From positions 62,001 to 126,000 of the forward strand of contig NZ_JASCIQ010000018.1 in NCBI RefSeq assembly GCF_029968035.1: a DNA stretch of 64,000 nt. Direction: 5' to 3'. Source of the stretch: Streptomyces cavernicola. Its GTDB lineage: Bacteria; Actinomycetota; Actinomycetes; Streptomycetales; Streptomycetaceae. Position numbers and translations under genes: made by a program. The notes below the pieces were generated by a model. That model was given only the letters and a program-made list of their open reading frames with translations. It was not told where the DNA came from and ran no database searches. Each line of letters begins with the position of its first letter. The stretch's first letter is position 1. Shown here one piece after another: positions 56,590 through 64,000 of the stretch.

Positions 56590-56686
56590 CCTCACCGCCC
56601 CACGAGCCCCTCTCTGTGAATCGCGTTTGACCTGCAGTTTTCAGCGATCCGGCCACCCGTCCGGCGGATCGACCCTTACACGATTG

Positions 56687-56708
56687 ACAAACGGGTCGAT
56701 TGGTTTGT
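56687..56708. promoter_or_regulatory. ARE-like site upstream of the SARP gene
   Basis: ACAAAC (56687-56692) and GTTTGT (56703-56708) form an inverted repeat around CGGTCGATTG-like sequence, as in ARE sites; it lies about 60-85 bp before the SARP start, where a receptor would block transcription. Confidence 0.65.
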
Positions 56709-56770
56709 TTACTCTGGGGGTGACACTGCGGAAGCGGCACGAATCTCGACTTCGACTGGAGTGAGCCAGC

Positions 56771-57646
56771 GTGCGATTCAATTTGCTCGGCCCATTGGAA
56801 GCATTCTCGAACGACACCCCAGTCGGACTCGGTGGATTCAATCAGCGGGCCACTGCCGGTTTTCTGCTGCTGCACGCCAATGAAGTCGTCCCGACCAGCA
56901 AACTGATGCATGCGCTCTGGGGCTACGACTCCCCCGTCACCTCTCGGAAAATGGTGCAGAACTCCATCTCGGGGCTGCGCCGGATCCTCGACCGGCACGC
57001 GGGCCCCGAGGGACCCGTCGCCCTGACGACCTGCGCACCGGGATACCGGCTCACGGTCGCCCCGGACGGCACCGACCTCGGACGGTTCCACCGCCTCGTC
57101 GACCGAGGGCGCGCCGAACTCGCCGCGGGACACCGGCAGTCGGGACTCAGCCGGCTGCGCGAGGCGCTCACGCTGTGGCGCGGCCCCGCCCTGGTCGACC
57201 TCACCGAGTCCGGCATCTCCTGGCCGGAGCTGACCGCGATCGCCGGCACCCGGCGCGCCGTCTTCGAGGACTGCGCGAAGGAATCGCTCGACCAGGGCAA
57301 GCACTACGAAATCCTGGGAGAGCTGGAGGAGATGGCCGCCGCGGAACCGACGGGCGAGCGGATCTGCGGGCTGCTGATGCTGGCGCTCTACCGCTGCGGG
57401 CGACAGCGCGACGCCCTCTCCGCGTACCAGCGCACCCGGACCGTGCTGCGGGACGAGTTCGGGCTCGACCCGGGGCGGGAGCTGCGGGAGTTGGAGCTTG
57501 CCGTCCTCAACCAGGACCCGTCGCTGAACCTCACGCACAGCCCGAACCGCCTGCACACCATTCCCACCCCCACGGTCGTGCGGCGCTGCAGCAGGCTCAG
57601 CGCGGCCCGCGGCGCCCGACCGACCGGACGCCGACTCCACGGCTGA
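56771..57646 (+). CDS. SARP-family antibiotic regulatory protein
   Basis: A 291-residue SARP: an OmpR-type winged helix in residues 1-95 (FNLLGPLEAFSNDTPVGLGG; VVPTSKLMHALWGYDSPVTS) and a bacterial transcriptional activation domain in about 100-250 (DLGRFHRLVDRGRAELAAGH; LYRCGRQRDALSAYQRTRTV). SARPs bind direct repeats and activate antibiotic pathway genes. The GTG start follows TGGAGTGAG. It lies beside the butyrolactone receptor and has an ARE-like site upstream, so it is probably the receptor's target. The last 35 residues are Arg/Pro-rich. Confidence 0.93.
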   Translation: MRFNLLGPLEAFSNDTPVGLGGFNQRATAGFLLLHANEVVPTSKLMHALWGYDSPVTSRKMVQNSISGLRRILDRHAGPEGPVALTTCAPGYRLTVAPDGTDLGRFHRLVDRGRAELAAGHRQSGLSRLREALTLWRGPALVDLTESGISWPELTAIAGTRRAVFEDCAKESLDQGKHYEILGELEEMAAAEPTGERICGLLMLALYRCGRQRDALSAYQRTRTVLRDEFGLDPGRELRELELAVLNQDPSLNLTHSPNRLHTIPTPTVVRRCSRLSAARGARPTGRRLHG

Positions 57647-57649
57647 CAC

Positions 57650-57895
57650 CGGGGCCCGGCGGGCGGGGGCGCGGGGTGCGGGGTGCGGGGCTCCGGGTGG
57701 CGGGTGCGGGGTGCCGAGTGCGGCGTGGCGGGCTCCGGGTGCCGGGTGCCGGGTGCCGGGTAGGGGACGTCAGGCCGGAGCTCGGTGCCGCCGCGCCACC
57801 GTCAGGCCGCGGGCGTCGGCGTCAGGCGTCAGGCGTCAGACCGCGGGGTCGGGCCTCAGGCACGGGCGGCGCGCGTCAGGCCGTGGGGGTCGCCG
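57650..57895. repeat. G-rich low-complexity region with short tandem repeats
   Basis: About 250 bp of G-rich degenerate repeats (units such as GGGTGCC in 57738-57765 and GGCGTCA in 57815-57840) without coding potential, between the SARP gene and the ROK remnant. Confidence 0.7.
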
Positions 57896-58405
57896 TCAGG
57901 CACGGATGTCGTGTGCGAGCAGGACCGCACCGTCCAGGGAGGACGTGCCACCGAGTCGGGCCGGCCTGATCTGGACGGGCGGGCCTTCCGGGGCGAGCCG
58001 GCTCGGCGGCGCGCCGGGCGACCGCGTCCACGTATCCGGGCAGGCCCGCCGCGAATCCGCCGCCCACCGCGACGACTTCGGGATGCACCAGCTCGCCCAG
58101 GCCCACCGCCGCCGCGAGTGCGTCAGCGCTGTCGTGCACCGTCTGGGTCGCCCACCACTCCCCCGCCGCCCAGGCCTGCCGCAGCCGGTCGAAGCCGACC
58201 TCCGCGCCGAGCAGCCCGGCCGGCCTGCGCAGCACCGCGCGGCCCGACGCCAGCGACTGCACACAGCCGCGCCGGCCACAGTCGCACCACTCCCCCGCGC
58301 GGTGGTCGACGATCAGGTGGCCCACCTCGCAGGAGCCGCGCGCCGTGCCGGGGCAGATCCTGCCGTCCAGGACCACGCCGCCGCCGCCCGTGCCGCCCCC
58401 GGACG
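57896..58405 (-). pseudogene. ROK-family sugar kinase fragment with frameshift
   Basis: One frame reads GTGGGGVVLDGRI, CEVGHLIVDHRAGEWCDCGR and RGCVQSLASG, the ROK signature with its zinc Cys cluster (CxCGxxGC), continuing to VARRAAE near 58000. The remaining C-terminus is in another frame (PVQIRPARLGGTSSLDGAVL then LAHDIRA, stop at 57896). A one-base change near 57990-58005 therefore breaks the gene, and the N-terminal ATP-binding part is missing. Confidence 0.75.
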
Positions 58406-58562
58406 AAGGGCGGCGCACCCGCCCTGACCTGAGCGGTTACCGCGCGATGGGCGGGCAGTTCCCTCGCGCGTGTCGTACTGGTCGTCTGGATCAGCGCCAG
58501 ACCGCACCAGCCGCCGCGTCCCGTCCGTGCACACCAAGCCACAGAAGAGGAAGAAGCTTGTC

Positions 58563-60056
58563 GTGACTTCTCAGACCGGCCAGACCGGTAGAGCCAGCTC
58601 GCGCGGGCCGGCGCTCGCAACTCTCTGCGCGATGCAGTTGATGATCATCCTCGACGGGACGATCGTCACCGTCGCGCTGCCCACCATTCAGAAAGACCTC
58701 GGCTTCACCCAGGGCGGGCTGTCCTGGGTGGTCAGCTCCTACCTGATCGCGTTCGCCGGACTGCTGCTGCTCTCCGGGCGGCTCGGCGACCTGATCGGCA
58801 CCAAGAAGGTGTTCCTGAGCGGTCTGGTGACCTTCACCGTCGCCTCCCTGCTGTGCGGCATCGCGACCAGCCCCGAACTGCTCATCGGCGGCCGGTTCCT
58901 GCAGGGCGTGGGCGCGGCCCTGGCGTCCGCGGTGGTGCTCGGCATGATCGTCGGCCTGTACCCGGAGCCGACCGAGCAGGCCAGGGCGATGGGCATCTAC
59001 AGCTTCGTCTCGGCGGGCGGCGCCTCCGTCGGCCTGATCGCGGGCGGCGTCATCACCGACACGCTCGGCTGGCACTGGGTGTTCCTGATCAACCTGCCGA
59101 TCGGCGCGGTGGCGTTGGTCGCCGGCATCAGGCTCCTCGCCGCGCAGTCCGGGCTCGGGCTCCGGGCGGGCGCCGACGCGATCGGCGCGATCCTGGTGAC
59201 GGCGGGCCTCTCGCTCGGCGTGTTCACCATCTCGCAGGTCTCGGAGGACCGGTTCAGCACGTCCCAGCTGAGGATCTACGGCGCCGTCGCCGTGGTGCTG
59301 CTCGCCGCGTTCCTGGTCCGGCAGGCAAAGGCGGCGCGGCCGCTGCTCGCGCTGCGGATCTTCCGCAACCGGGAGATCTCCGGTGCCAACATCGCGGTCG
59401 TCCTGGTCTTCTCCGCGGGCTTCGGCTTCCAGTTCCTGAACGCCCTGTACATGCAGCGGGTCCTGGGCTTCGACTCGATGCAGACCGGCCTCGGCTTCCT
59501 GCCCGCGCCGCTGGTCATCGGCACGATGTCGCTGTTCTTCACGGCGAAGCTCACGGCCCGCTTCGGCACCCGCCGGGTCCTGCTGACCGGTCTGCTCTGC
59601 CTGGGCGCGGGCCTGCTCCTGCTGAGCCGCGCGCCGGTCGACGGGAACTACTGGGTGGACGTCGCGCCGACCCTCGTCATCCAGGGCTTCGGCATGGGCC
59701 TCACGGTCCCGTCGGTCATCATGCGGGCCATGTCGGGTGCGGCCCCGGAGGACGCGGGGCTGGCATCCGGCCTCAACAACACGGCACAGCAGGCGGGCGC
59801 CGCGGTCGGCCTCGCGGTGCTCGCGACGGTCGCCACCTCGCACAGCAACACGCTGCTCAGCAAGGGCACGGAGCAGGTCGAGGCCCTGCGGGACGGCTAC
59901 AGCCTGGCGTTCCTGTACGCGGCCGGGTTCGTCTTCCTGGCCTGGCTCGTCACCTTCTTCGTCCTGCGGGACGCGCCGGCCGAGAACGCCTCGGAGGACG
60001 CGGCGCAGCAGGGCCGGAGCGACCAGGCGGCGGAGGCCGTCGTCTCCCCGTCCTGA
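58563..60056 (+). CDS. DHA2-type MFS exporter (EmrB/QacA family)
   Basis: A 497-residue 14-segment major facilitator: LDGTIVTVALPTIQKDLGF near 26-44 is the motif D1 of DHA2 proteins and SGRLGDLIGTKKVFLSG near 69-85 is motif A. It should export drugs or an antibiotic by proton antiport. The GTG at 58563 follows AGAGGAAGAAG; the longer frame to 58470 is not supported. It lies close to the SARP and is followed by a strong hairpin. Confidence 0.93.
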   Translation: MTSQTGQTGRASSRGPALATLCAMQLMIILDGTIVTVALPTIQKDLGFTQGGLSWVVSSYLIAFAGLLLLSGRLGDLIGTKKVFLSGLVTFTVASLLCGIATSPELLIGGRFLQGVGAALASAVVLGMIVGLYPEPTEQARAMGIYSFVSAGGASVGLIAGGVITDTLGWHWVFLINLPIGAVALVAGIRLLAAQSGLGLRAGADAIGAILVTAGLSLGVFTISQVSEDRFSTSQLRIYGAVAVVLLAAFLVRQAKAARPLLALRIFRNREISGANIAVVLVFSAGFGFQFLNALYMQRVLGFDSMQTGLGFLPAPLVIGTMSLFFTAKLTARFGTRRVLLTGLLCLGAGLLLLSRAPVDGNYWVDVAPTLVIQGFGMGLTVPSVIMRAMSGAAPEDAGLASGLNNTAQQAGAAVGLAVLATVATSHSNTLLSKGTEQVEALRDGYSLAFLYAAGFVFLAWLVTFFVLRDAPAENASEDAAQQGRSDQAAEAVVSPS

Positions 60057-60075
60057 CATCGTCCCAACATGCCGG

Positions 60076-60106
60076 AGCGCGGCCGGAGTTCGCTTCCGGC
60101 CGCGCT
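60076..60106. terminator. hairpin terminator
   Basis: Perfect 12-bp arms AGCGCGGCCGGA (60076-60087) and TCCGGCCGCGCT (60095-60106) after the DHA2 exporter gene. Confidence 0.75.
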
Positions 60107-60179
60107 TCGGCACGACCCCGTCCACGGCGGGGGTACGCGCAGTACGCACTCAACGGAGCACCGAGGAAAGGCAGTTCAC

Positions 60180-61286
60180 ATGGCGGACAGAATCCGAGTC
60201 GGCGTCGTCGGCGCGCACGCGGAGCGGGGCTGGGGGCGCGGTGTGCACCTGCCCGCCCTCGCGGCGCACGAGGACTACGAGATCACCGCGGTCGCGGGCA
60301 CCAGTGAGGAGTCGGCGCGGGCCGCCGCCGGCGTGTGGGGCGCCCGGCACGCCTTCGGCTCGGCGCAGGCCCTGATGGAGCACGACGACGTGGACCTGGT
60401 CACCATCGCCGTCCAACTCCCGCAGCGGGACGGGCTGGTGGACGCGGCGATCGCGGCGGGCAAGCACGTGTACAGCGAGTGGCCGCTGGCGCTGGACGCG
60501 GCGACCGCGGAGCGGTTCCGCGGGGCCGCGGAGAGCGCGGGCGTGCGGCACGCGGTCGGGCTGCAGAGCAGGCACCACCCGGCGATCCGGCACCTGCGGG
60601 ACCTGCTTGCCCAGGGCGACCTGGTCGGCGAGGTGCTCTCGACGTCCCTGACCTACTCACTGTCGACGCCCGACACGTGGTCGCAGCGGTACGCGGCGCT
60701 GTTCGACCACACCAAGGGCGTCAACCACCTGGCGGTCGTCGGCGGGCACTCGCTGGACATGTACCGCTCGGTGGTCGGCGACGTCGCCGAGCTGTCGGCG
60801 ACCCTGACGACGCGGATCGGCCGGGTCACGATGGAGGAGACCGGCGAGCACATCGAGGTGACGTCACCCGACCAGATCGTGGCGGCCGGCCTCCTCCGGT
60901 CCGGCGCCGCGGTCTCCGTCCACTTCATGACGGGCGGCCCGCGCGGCGACGGCTTCCGGATCGAGGTGCACGGGCGGCAGGGCCGTCTCGTGCTGCGTTC
61001 CACGGACGACTCGCTGGTGGGTCCGGAGTTCGTGCTCACGTACGCGGCGGCGAGCGGCGAGCCGGCCCGCGAAGTGCCGCTGCCGGACACGTACCGCCCG
61101 GCACTGCCCGGCGCCGGCTCCCCCGCGAGCAACGTCCACCAGGTCTACACGGATCTGGCCCGCGCGATCCGCACCGGTGAGCGGTCCGAGCCGGACTTCG
61201 GCACGGCGGTGGGCACGCACCGGCTGCTCGACGCGATCAAGCTGGCTGCGGCGACCGGCGAGCGGGTCACCCTGCAGCAGTGCTGA
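60180..61286 (+). CDS. Gfo/Idh/MocA oxidoreductase, Gal80-like
   Basis: A 368-residue two-domain protein: N-terminal Rossmann fold (RVGVVGAHAERGWGRGVH near 6-23) and C-terminal alpha/beta domain. The family motif EKP is here SEWPLALD near 99-106, with Trp in place of the catalytic Lys, as in Gal80-like members; NHLAVVGGHSLDMY near 180-193 keeps the His region. It may bind NAD(P) without normal sugar dehydrogenase activity. The start at 60180 follows GAGGAAAGG. Confidence 0.85.
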   Translation: MADRIRVGVVGAHAERGWGRGVHLPALAAHEDYEITAVAGTSEESARAAAGVWGARHAFGSAQALMEHDDVDLVTIAVQLPQRDGLVDAAIAAGKHVYSEWPLALDAATAERFRGAAESAGVRHAVGLQSRHHPAIRHLRDLLAQGDLVGEVLSTSLTYSLSTPDTWSQRYAALFDHTKGVNHLAVVGGHSLDMYRSVVGDVAELSATLTTRIGRVTMEETGEHIEVTSPDQIVAAGLLRSGAAVSVHFMTGGPRGDGFRIEVHGRQGRLVLRSTDDSLVGPEFVLTYAAASGEPAREVPLPDTYRPALPGAGSPASNVHQVYTDLARAIRTGERSEPDFGTAVGTHRLLDAIKLAAATGERVTLQQC

Positions 61287-61540
61287 CACCTGCGGGCCCT
61301 GCGGGGCGACTCCGTCGTCGTCCTGCGGGCCTCGCGTGGCCCGGTTGACGTCGAACGTCAGGAGCACCACGAAGCCGGCCGAAGTTCGGCACCTCGATGA
61401 AGTACACCGGCCCGAAGGCGTAGGGCAGCACGGTCGAGAACTCACGGAGCCCCACAGGGTGTCACTACGCCAACCACCGCTCCCCGCACGCCCGTTCGGG
61501 AAACCGGGAAACCAGGGGCCCTGCTCGCGGCGTCGTCCGA
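61287..61540. other. intergenic stretch with possible remnant
   Basis: About 250 bp without a convincing gene. On the minus strand STVLPYAFGPVYFIEVPNFG and, in another frame, FVVLLTFDVNRATRG look like pieces of a protein separated by a frameshift near 61375; the family is not recognised. Confidence 0.35.
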
Positions 61541-62110
61541 TCAGGCCGCGAACCCCACGTTGGTGACGTACTCGTACTGCCCCCACTGCGAGCCCAGGTC
61601 GACGATCTGATCGGTCCACGCGTCGTCGAGCCCCTCGGTGTCGCCGGTGCTCCAGGCCTCGACGATCCGGTCCCAGCGGCGGATGTTGAGGCTGCGGTAC
61701 TCCAGGACGCGCTGGCGCGGCCGCGGCACCTGCGACTGGTTGAGCGGGTGCAGTTCGACGCGGGTGCCGCCGCGGGAGTTGAGGCGGCGCAGCAGGTGCT
61801 GGGCGACGTTGTGGCGGCGCACGGTGCGGTACGCGTCCTCGATGCGCCGCAGGTTCTGCGCGGTGGGCCGGCGCCTGCCGTCGAGCCAGGCCTTCAGGGT
61901 GCGGTCGGTGACGGTGAGGCCCGCGGCACGGGCGGCGGCACGGGCGTGGTCGGTGCGGGTCAGGTAGTGCAGCCGCGCGAGGAGGCCGCGGCGGGAGTCG
62001 ACCGGCGAGACGATGAACCCGGCGAGGTCGTCGAGACGGCGGAAGACGGCTTCGCTGCCACGGACGCCGCGTGCGCCGAACTTGCCGAATTCCAGGGTGT
62101 GTTCAGGCAT
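61541..62110 (-). CDS. Tpg-like telomere terminal protein candidate
   Basis: A 189-residue basic protein. A helix-turn-helix-like segment (LTVTDRTLKAWLDGRRRPTA near 65-84) is followed by RRLNSRGGTRVELHP and a C-terminal acidic/aromatic end (WGQYEYVTNVGF), a layout like that of Tpg proteins that cap linear Streptomyces replicons. Its start overlaps the end of the Tap-like gene by 8 nt, the normal tap-tpg order. Overall similarity to known Tpg is low by eye, so it may instead be a regulator. Confidence 0.5.
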   Translation of the reverse strand: MPEHTLEFGKFGARGVRGSEAVFRRLDDLAGFIVSPVDSRRGLLARLHYLTRTDHARAAARAAGLTVTDRTLKAWLDGRRRPTAQNLRRIEDAYRTVRRHNVAQHLLRRLNSRGGTRVELHPLNQSQVPRPRQRVLEYRSLNIRRWDRIVEAWSTGDTEGLDDAWTDQIVDLGSQWGQYEYVTNVGFAA

Positions 62111-63716
62111 CCGGCAGCTCCTCGTTCAGCTCGGCCTCGGCGGCATCGGCATCGGTCCCGACCGTGTAGACGTCCTTGACCTTCACTTCGAGGACGCCGC
62201 GCCCCTCGTCGAAGACCCGCCGCCAGTCTCCGGTGACGTGCAGCTCGTCGGTGCCCATGACGCGTACGACGGCGAGGCCCTGCTCGTGGGCGCGCAGGGC
62301 CTTCATCCAGAGGTTGGCGAAGGCCTGCGAGCGGATGAGGTGCATCCAGTCCGGGCGGTACAGCTCCCGGTTGTAGTTGGACTCCCCCATCGTGGAGACG
62401 AACTTGGAGTACATGGCCTTCACGTACTCGACGGTCGTCTCGTCCTCGGCCTCGATCGCCCTCTCGCGGGCGTCGCGCAGGGCGGCACGGAACTTCTCCA
62501 GGAGGTTCTCGGTCGCGCCGGACGTGAACGACTCATGGATCTCGGGCGGTGCGCACAGCCCGTACTTGGGGCCGGAGAGGCGGAGCAGCAGCCGCAGCGT
62601 CGGCTCGGTGACCCAGAGCGGCCCGGCCTCGTCCCGGTTGCCGAGCGGGTTCGGCAGGTACGGGTCGTGGTGCCAGTCGGGCGGGGTGATGAGGTGGACG
62701 CCCGCGCGCCGCCGGTCGTGTTCGAAGCCGCTGGAGTGTTCCAGCTGGCCGATCGGCAGATGCGTCTTGAGGGCCGACAGATACGCGCCGTTGATGTCGA
62801 GCGCGGTCACCTCGTGTGCGCCGGGCGGGAGTTCGGGCCGGGTCCACTTGGGCCGGGCCTCCCAGATGCTGTCGCTGCCGCGGGCGCTCTGCTTGCGCAG
62901 GATGTCCGGCACCCAGGGGTGCGCGATCACGTCGTAGCGCCCACCGGTCCGGCAGGCGTCGAGCAGCGCCATCGCGTCCGGGATGGCCTTCCGTACGAGC
63001 TGCGCGGTCGCCGCCTCGACGTCTCCCCCGTGCTCGGCGAGCGCCTTCTCCACGGCCCGGCCGATCAACTCGGCCTCGGGCGCGGCCTGTCCGGTGAGCT
63101 GCTTGCGTACGGGGGTGGGGCGCTGGATCGTCCGCCGCTGGGGTTGCGGGGCGGGCTTCGTCTTCGGTTGCGGCTTCGGCTGAGGTTCCGGGCCCGCTTC
63201 CGCTTCCGGTTCCGGCTGAAGCTCGGGTTCGGACCGGGGCTCGGGCTCAGGCCGTACGGGGTCCTGCGGGGTCGTGTGCCGTGCGCACTCCTGCGGGTCG
63301 AGGTGCTGCGGAAAGCCCTCGACCTCGTCCGTCGCCGGTCCCCCGCACAGGACGCACGGCCGGGTCTGCGCGGCCTGCGTCTCCTGAAGCCTGCTGCGGG
63401 CGGCGTCCAGGAAGTACGCGTACTTGCCGCGCACCTCCCCCGCCGGGTCGCGGCCGTTCTCCCAGCCGCCGACCGTGGACGGGCCGACGCCGAGTGCGGT
63501 GGCGACCTGGGCGCGGGAGAGGCCGAGGCTCTCGCGCAGGGCGCGGCGCTGTTCGGCGGGCGGCAGGGGCTCGGGTTCGACGGCCGAGGCGAGCAGGGCG
63601 TCGACGGCCTCGTAACCGGGCTTCTGCTGCGGGCTGTTCATGCGCGGGCTGTCCGGGTGTGGATCGTTGGGACGCAGATCGTTCGAGTTCGGATCGTCGG
63701 AGTGCGGGACGGTCAT
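62103..63716 (-). CDS. Tap-like telomere-associated protein
   Basis: A 537-residue protein: N-terminal XRE-type helix-turn-helix (LPPAEQRRALRESLGLSRAQ and ATALGVGPSTVGGWENG, near 50-90), a Cys pair (PCVLCGG) near 117, a Pro/Glu/Lys/Gln-rich linker (about 150-200), and a C-terminal domain with VTALDINGAYLSALKTHLP near 300-318 and a Trp/Arg-rich end including WMHLIRSQAFANLWMKAL. The same order is found in Tap proteins, which bring Tpg to telomere 3' overhangs. It overlaps the XRE gene upstream (ATGA) and the Tpg-like gene downstream. Confidence 0.65.
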   Translation of the reverse strand: MTVPHSDDPNSNDLRPNDPHPDSPRMNSPQQKPGYEAVDALLASAVEPEPLPPAEQRRALRESLGLSRAQVATALGVGPSTVGGWENGRDPAGEVRGKYAYFLDAARSRLQETQAAQTRPCVLCGGPATDEVEGFPQHLDPQECARHTTPQDPVRPEPEPRSEPELQPEPEAEAGPEPQPKPQPKTKPAPQPQRRTIQRPTPVRKQLTGQAAPEAELIGRAVEKALAEHGGDVEAATAQLVRKAIPDAMALLDACRTGGRYDVIAHPWVPDILRKQSARGSDSIWEARPKWTRPELPPGAHEVTALDINGAYLSALKTHLPIGQLEHSSGFEHDRRRAGVHLITPPDWHHDPYLPNPLGNRDEAGPLWVTEPTLRLLLRLSGPKYGLCAPPEIHESFTSGATENLLEKFRAALRDARERAIEAEDETTVEYVKAMYSKFVSTMGESNYNRELYRPDWMHLIRSQAFANLWMKALRAHEQGLAVVRVMGTDELHVTGDWRRVFDEGRGVLEVKVKDVYTVGTDADAAEAELNEELPDA

Positions 63717-63994
63717 GCCGGGACCCCCTTTCCGCGGCCGCGTCGGCCGGTGCGCGGGAGTCGGGCACAGGCGCGCTCGGGGCCGGTGAGGAGGTCGAGG
63801 ACACCGATACCGAAGTGGGCGGCGAGCCGGTCGCAGTCGTCGAGGGTCCAGGCGGCGCGGCCGGTCTGGCGGCGGGACACCTGCGTCTGGTCGACGCCGA
63901 GGGCGAGCGCGAGGTCGGACTGCGTCTGGCCGGTGGCCCGCATCAGGGCGGCGACGCTGGCGCGGAGGCGTACGGAGGTGTGCGAGCTGTCCAT
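63713..63994 (-). CDS. small XRE regulator upstream of tap
   Basis: A 93-residue protein with an XRE helix-turn-helix (LMRATGQTQSDLALALGVDQ and TQVSRRQTGRAAW near 17-48) and a basic tail (RTGRRGRGKGVPA). It overlaps the Tap-like gene by 4 nt (ATGA), so it is probably the first gene of the three-gene unit and may regulate it. The start codon ATG at 63994 lies 6 nt from the end of the window; the promoter is outside. Confidence 0.8.
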   Translation of the reverse strand: MDSSHTSVRLRASVAALMRATGQTQSDLALALGVDQTQVSRRQTGRAAWTLDDCDRLAAHFGIGVLDLLTGPERACARLPRTGRRGRGKGVPA

Positions 63995-64000
63995 GACCTT

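Noticed and set aside
57738..57840. G-quadruplex-like regulatory element
   Set aside because: G-rich repeats are irregular and no conserved G-tract spacing could be supported by eye.
58471..58500. Third copy of the miniature element ends (GTCGTCTGGATCAG-like sequence)
   Set aside because: Only a short partial match, without inverted partner or target duplication.
58470..58562. Longer N-terminus of the DHA2 exporter
   Set aside because: The added 31 residues are polar and Arg/Lys-rich with no ribosome binding site, while GTG 58563 has one.
1..64000. tRNA, rRNA or riboswitch genes
   Set aside because: No cloverleaf-like or rRNA-like segments and no recognisable riboswitch core were noticed on either strand.

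Overview
The window is very GC-rich, uses GTG and TTG starts freely, has tightly overlapping genes, and carries families typical of Streptomyces or a close relative: WXG100/EccC type VII secretion, WhiJ-like XRE plus DUF397 pairs, a gamma-butyrolactone receptor with a SARP activator, an ECF41-type sigma factor, MocR regulators and a Tap/Tpg-like telomere pair. No rRNA, tRNA, CRISPR array or intact transposase gene was seen.

Layout. 1-4.3 kb: the end of an EccC-like secretion ATPase and, convergent to it, two WXG100-like proteins with two accessory genes. 4.4-9.3 kb: a DUF4232 lipoprotein, a Fic/antitoxin pair, a TetR-P450 divergent pair and an SGNH hydrolase. 9.3-13.1 kb: a YihY-like membrane protein, an FAD oxidoreductase with an ECF41-like sigma factor, and a GNAT acetyltransferase. 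13.2-17.8 kb: a PCMT-like methyltransferase with a radical SAM enzyme that ends in a seven-fold Cys-X-Pro tail, a broken ATPase-like regulator, and an XRE-TPR regulator with a small Trp-rich partner. 17.9-19.5 kb: two secreted proteins. 19.8-26.8 kb: five overlapping catabolic genes (acyl-CoA dehydrogenase, ThDP enzyme, amino acid dehydrogenase, ADP-forming acyl-CoA synthetase, dienoyl-CoA-reductase-like SDR). 27-29.8 kb: small proteins, a WhiJ-like regulator and two tandem DUF397 genes. 29.8-32.2 kb: an amino acid permease and a divergent TetR.

32.3-51.4 kb is the most interesting part: fifteen minus-strand genes (33.9-49.8 kb) with a MocR regulator at each end. They encode an anthranilate-synthase-like pair, a chorismate mutase, a BacA-like prephenate decarboxylase, a small cupin, an SDR, an ATP-grasp ligase, an adenylate-forming enzyme, a UbiD decarboxylase, a TrpB2-like PLP enzyme, a flavin reductase, an amidohydrolase, two exporters and a free-standing B3/B4 (PheRS-editing-like) protein. 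I read this as a chorismate-derived, bacilysin-like pathway to a modified amino acid or dipeptide. The product is unknown to me.

51.5-55 kb: a monooxygenase-fold protein, a MarR regulator with twin operator-like boxes, and a hydrolase-cupin-imine-reductase set. 55-57.7 kb: a fragment of a B12-binding mutase subunit, a butyrolactone receptor, an AfsA-like synthase broken by an amber codon and truncation, and a SARP, with ARE-like palindromes. 57.9-61.3 kb: a frameshifted ROK kinase fragment, a DHA2 exporter and a Gal80-like oxidoreductase. 61.5-64 kb: a Tap/Tpg-like pair behind a small XRE regulator.

All calls come from reading the sequence and from family knowledge. No database search was run.
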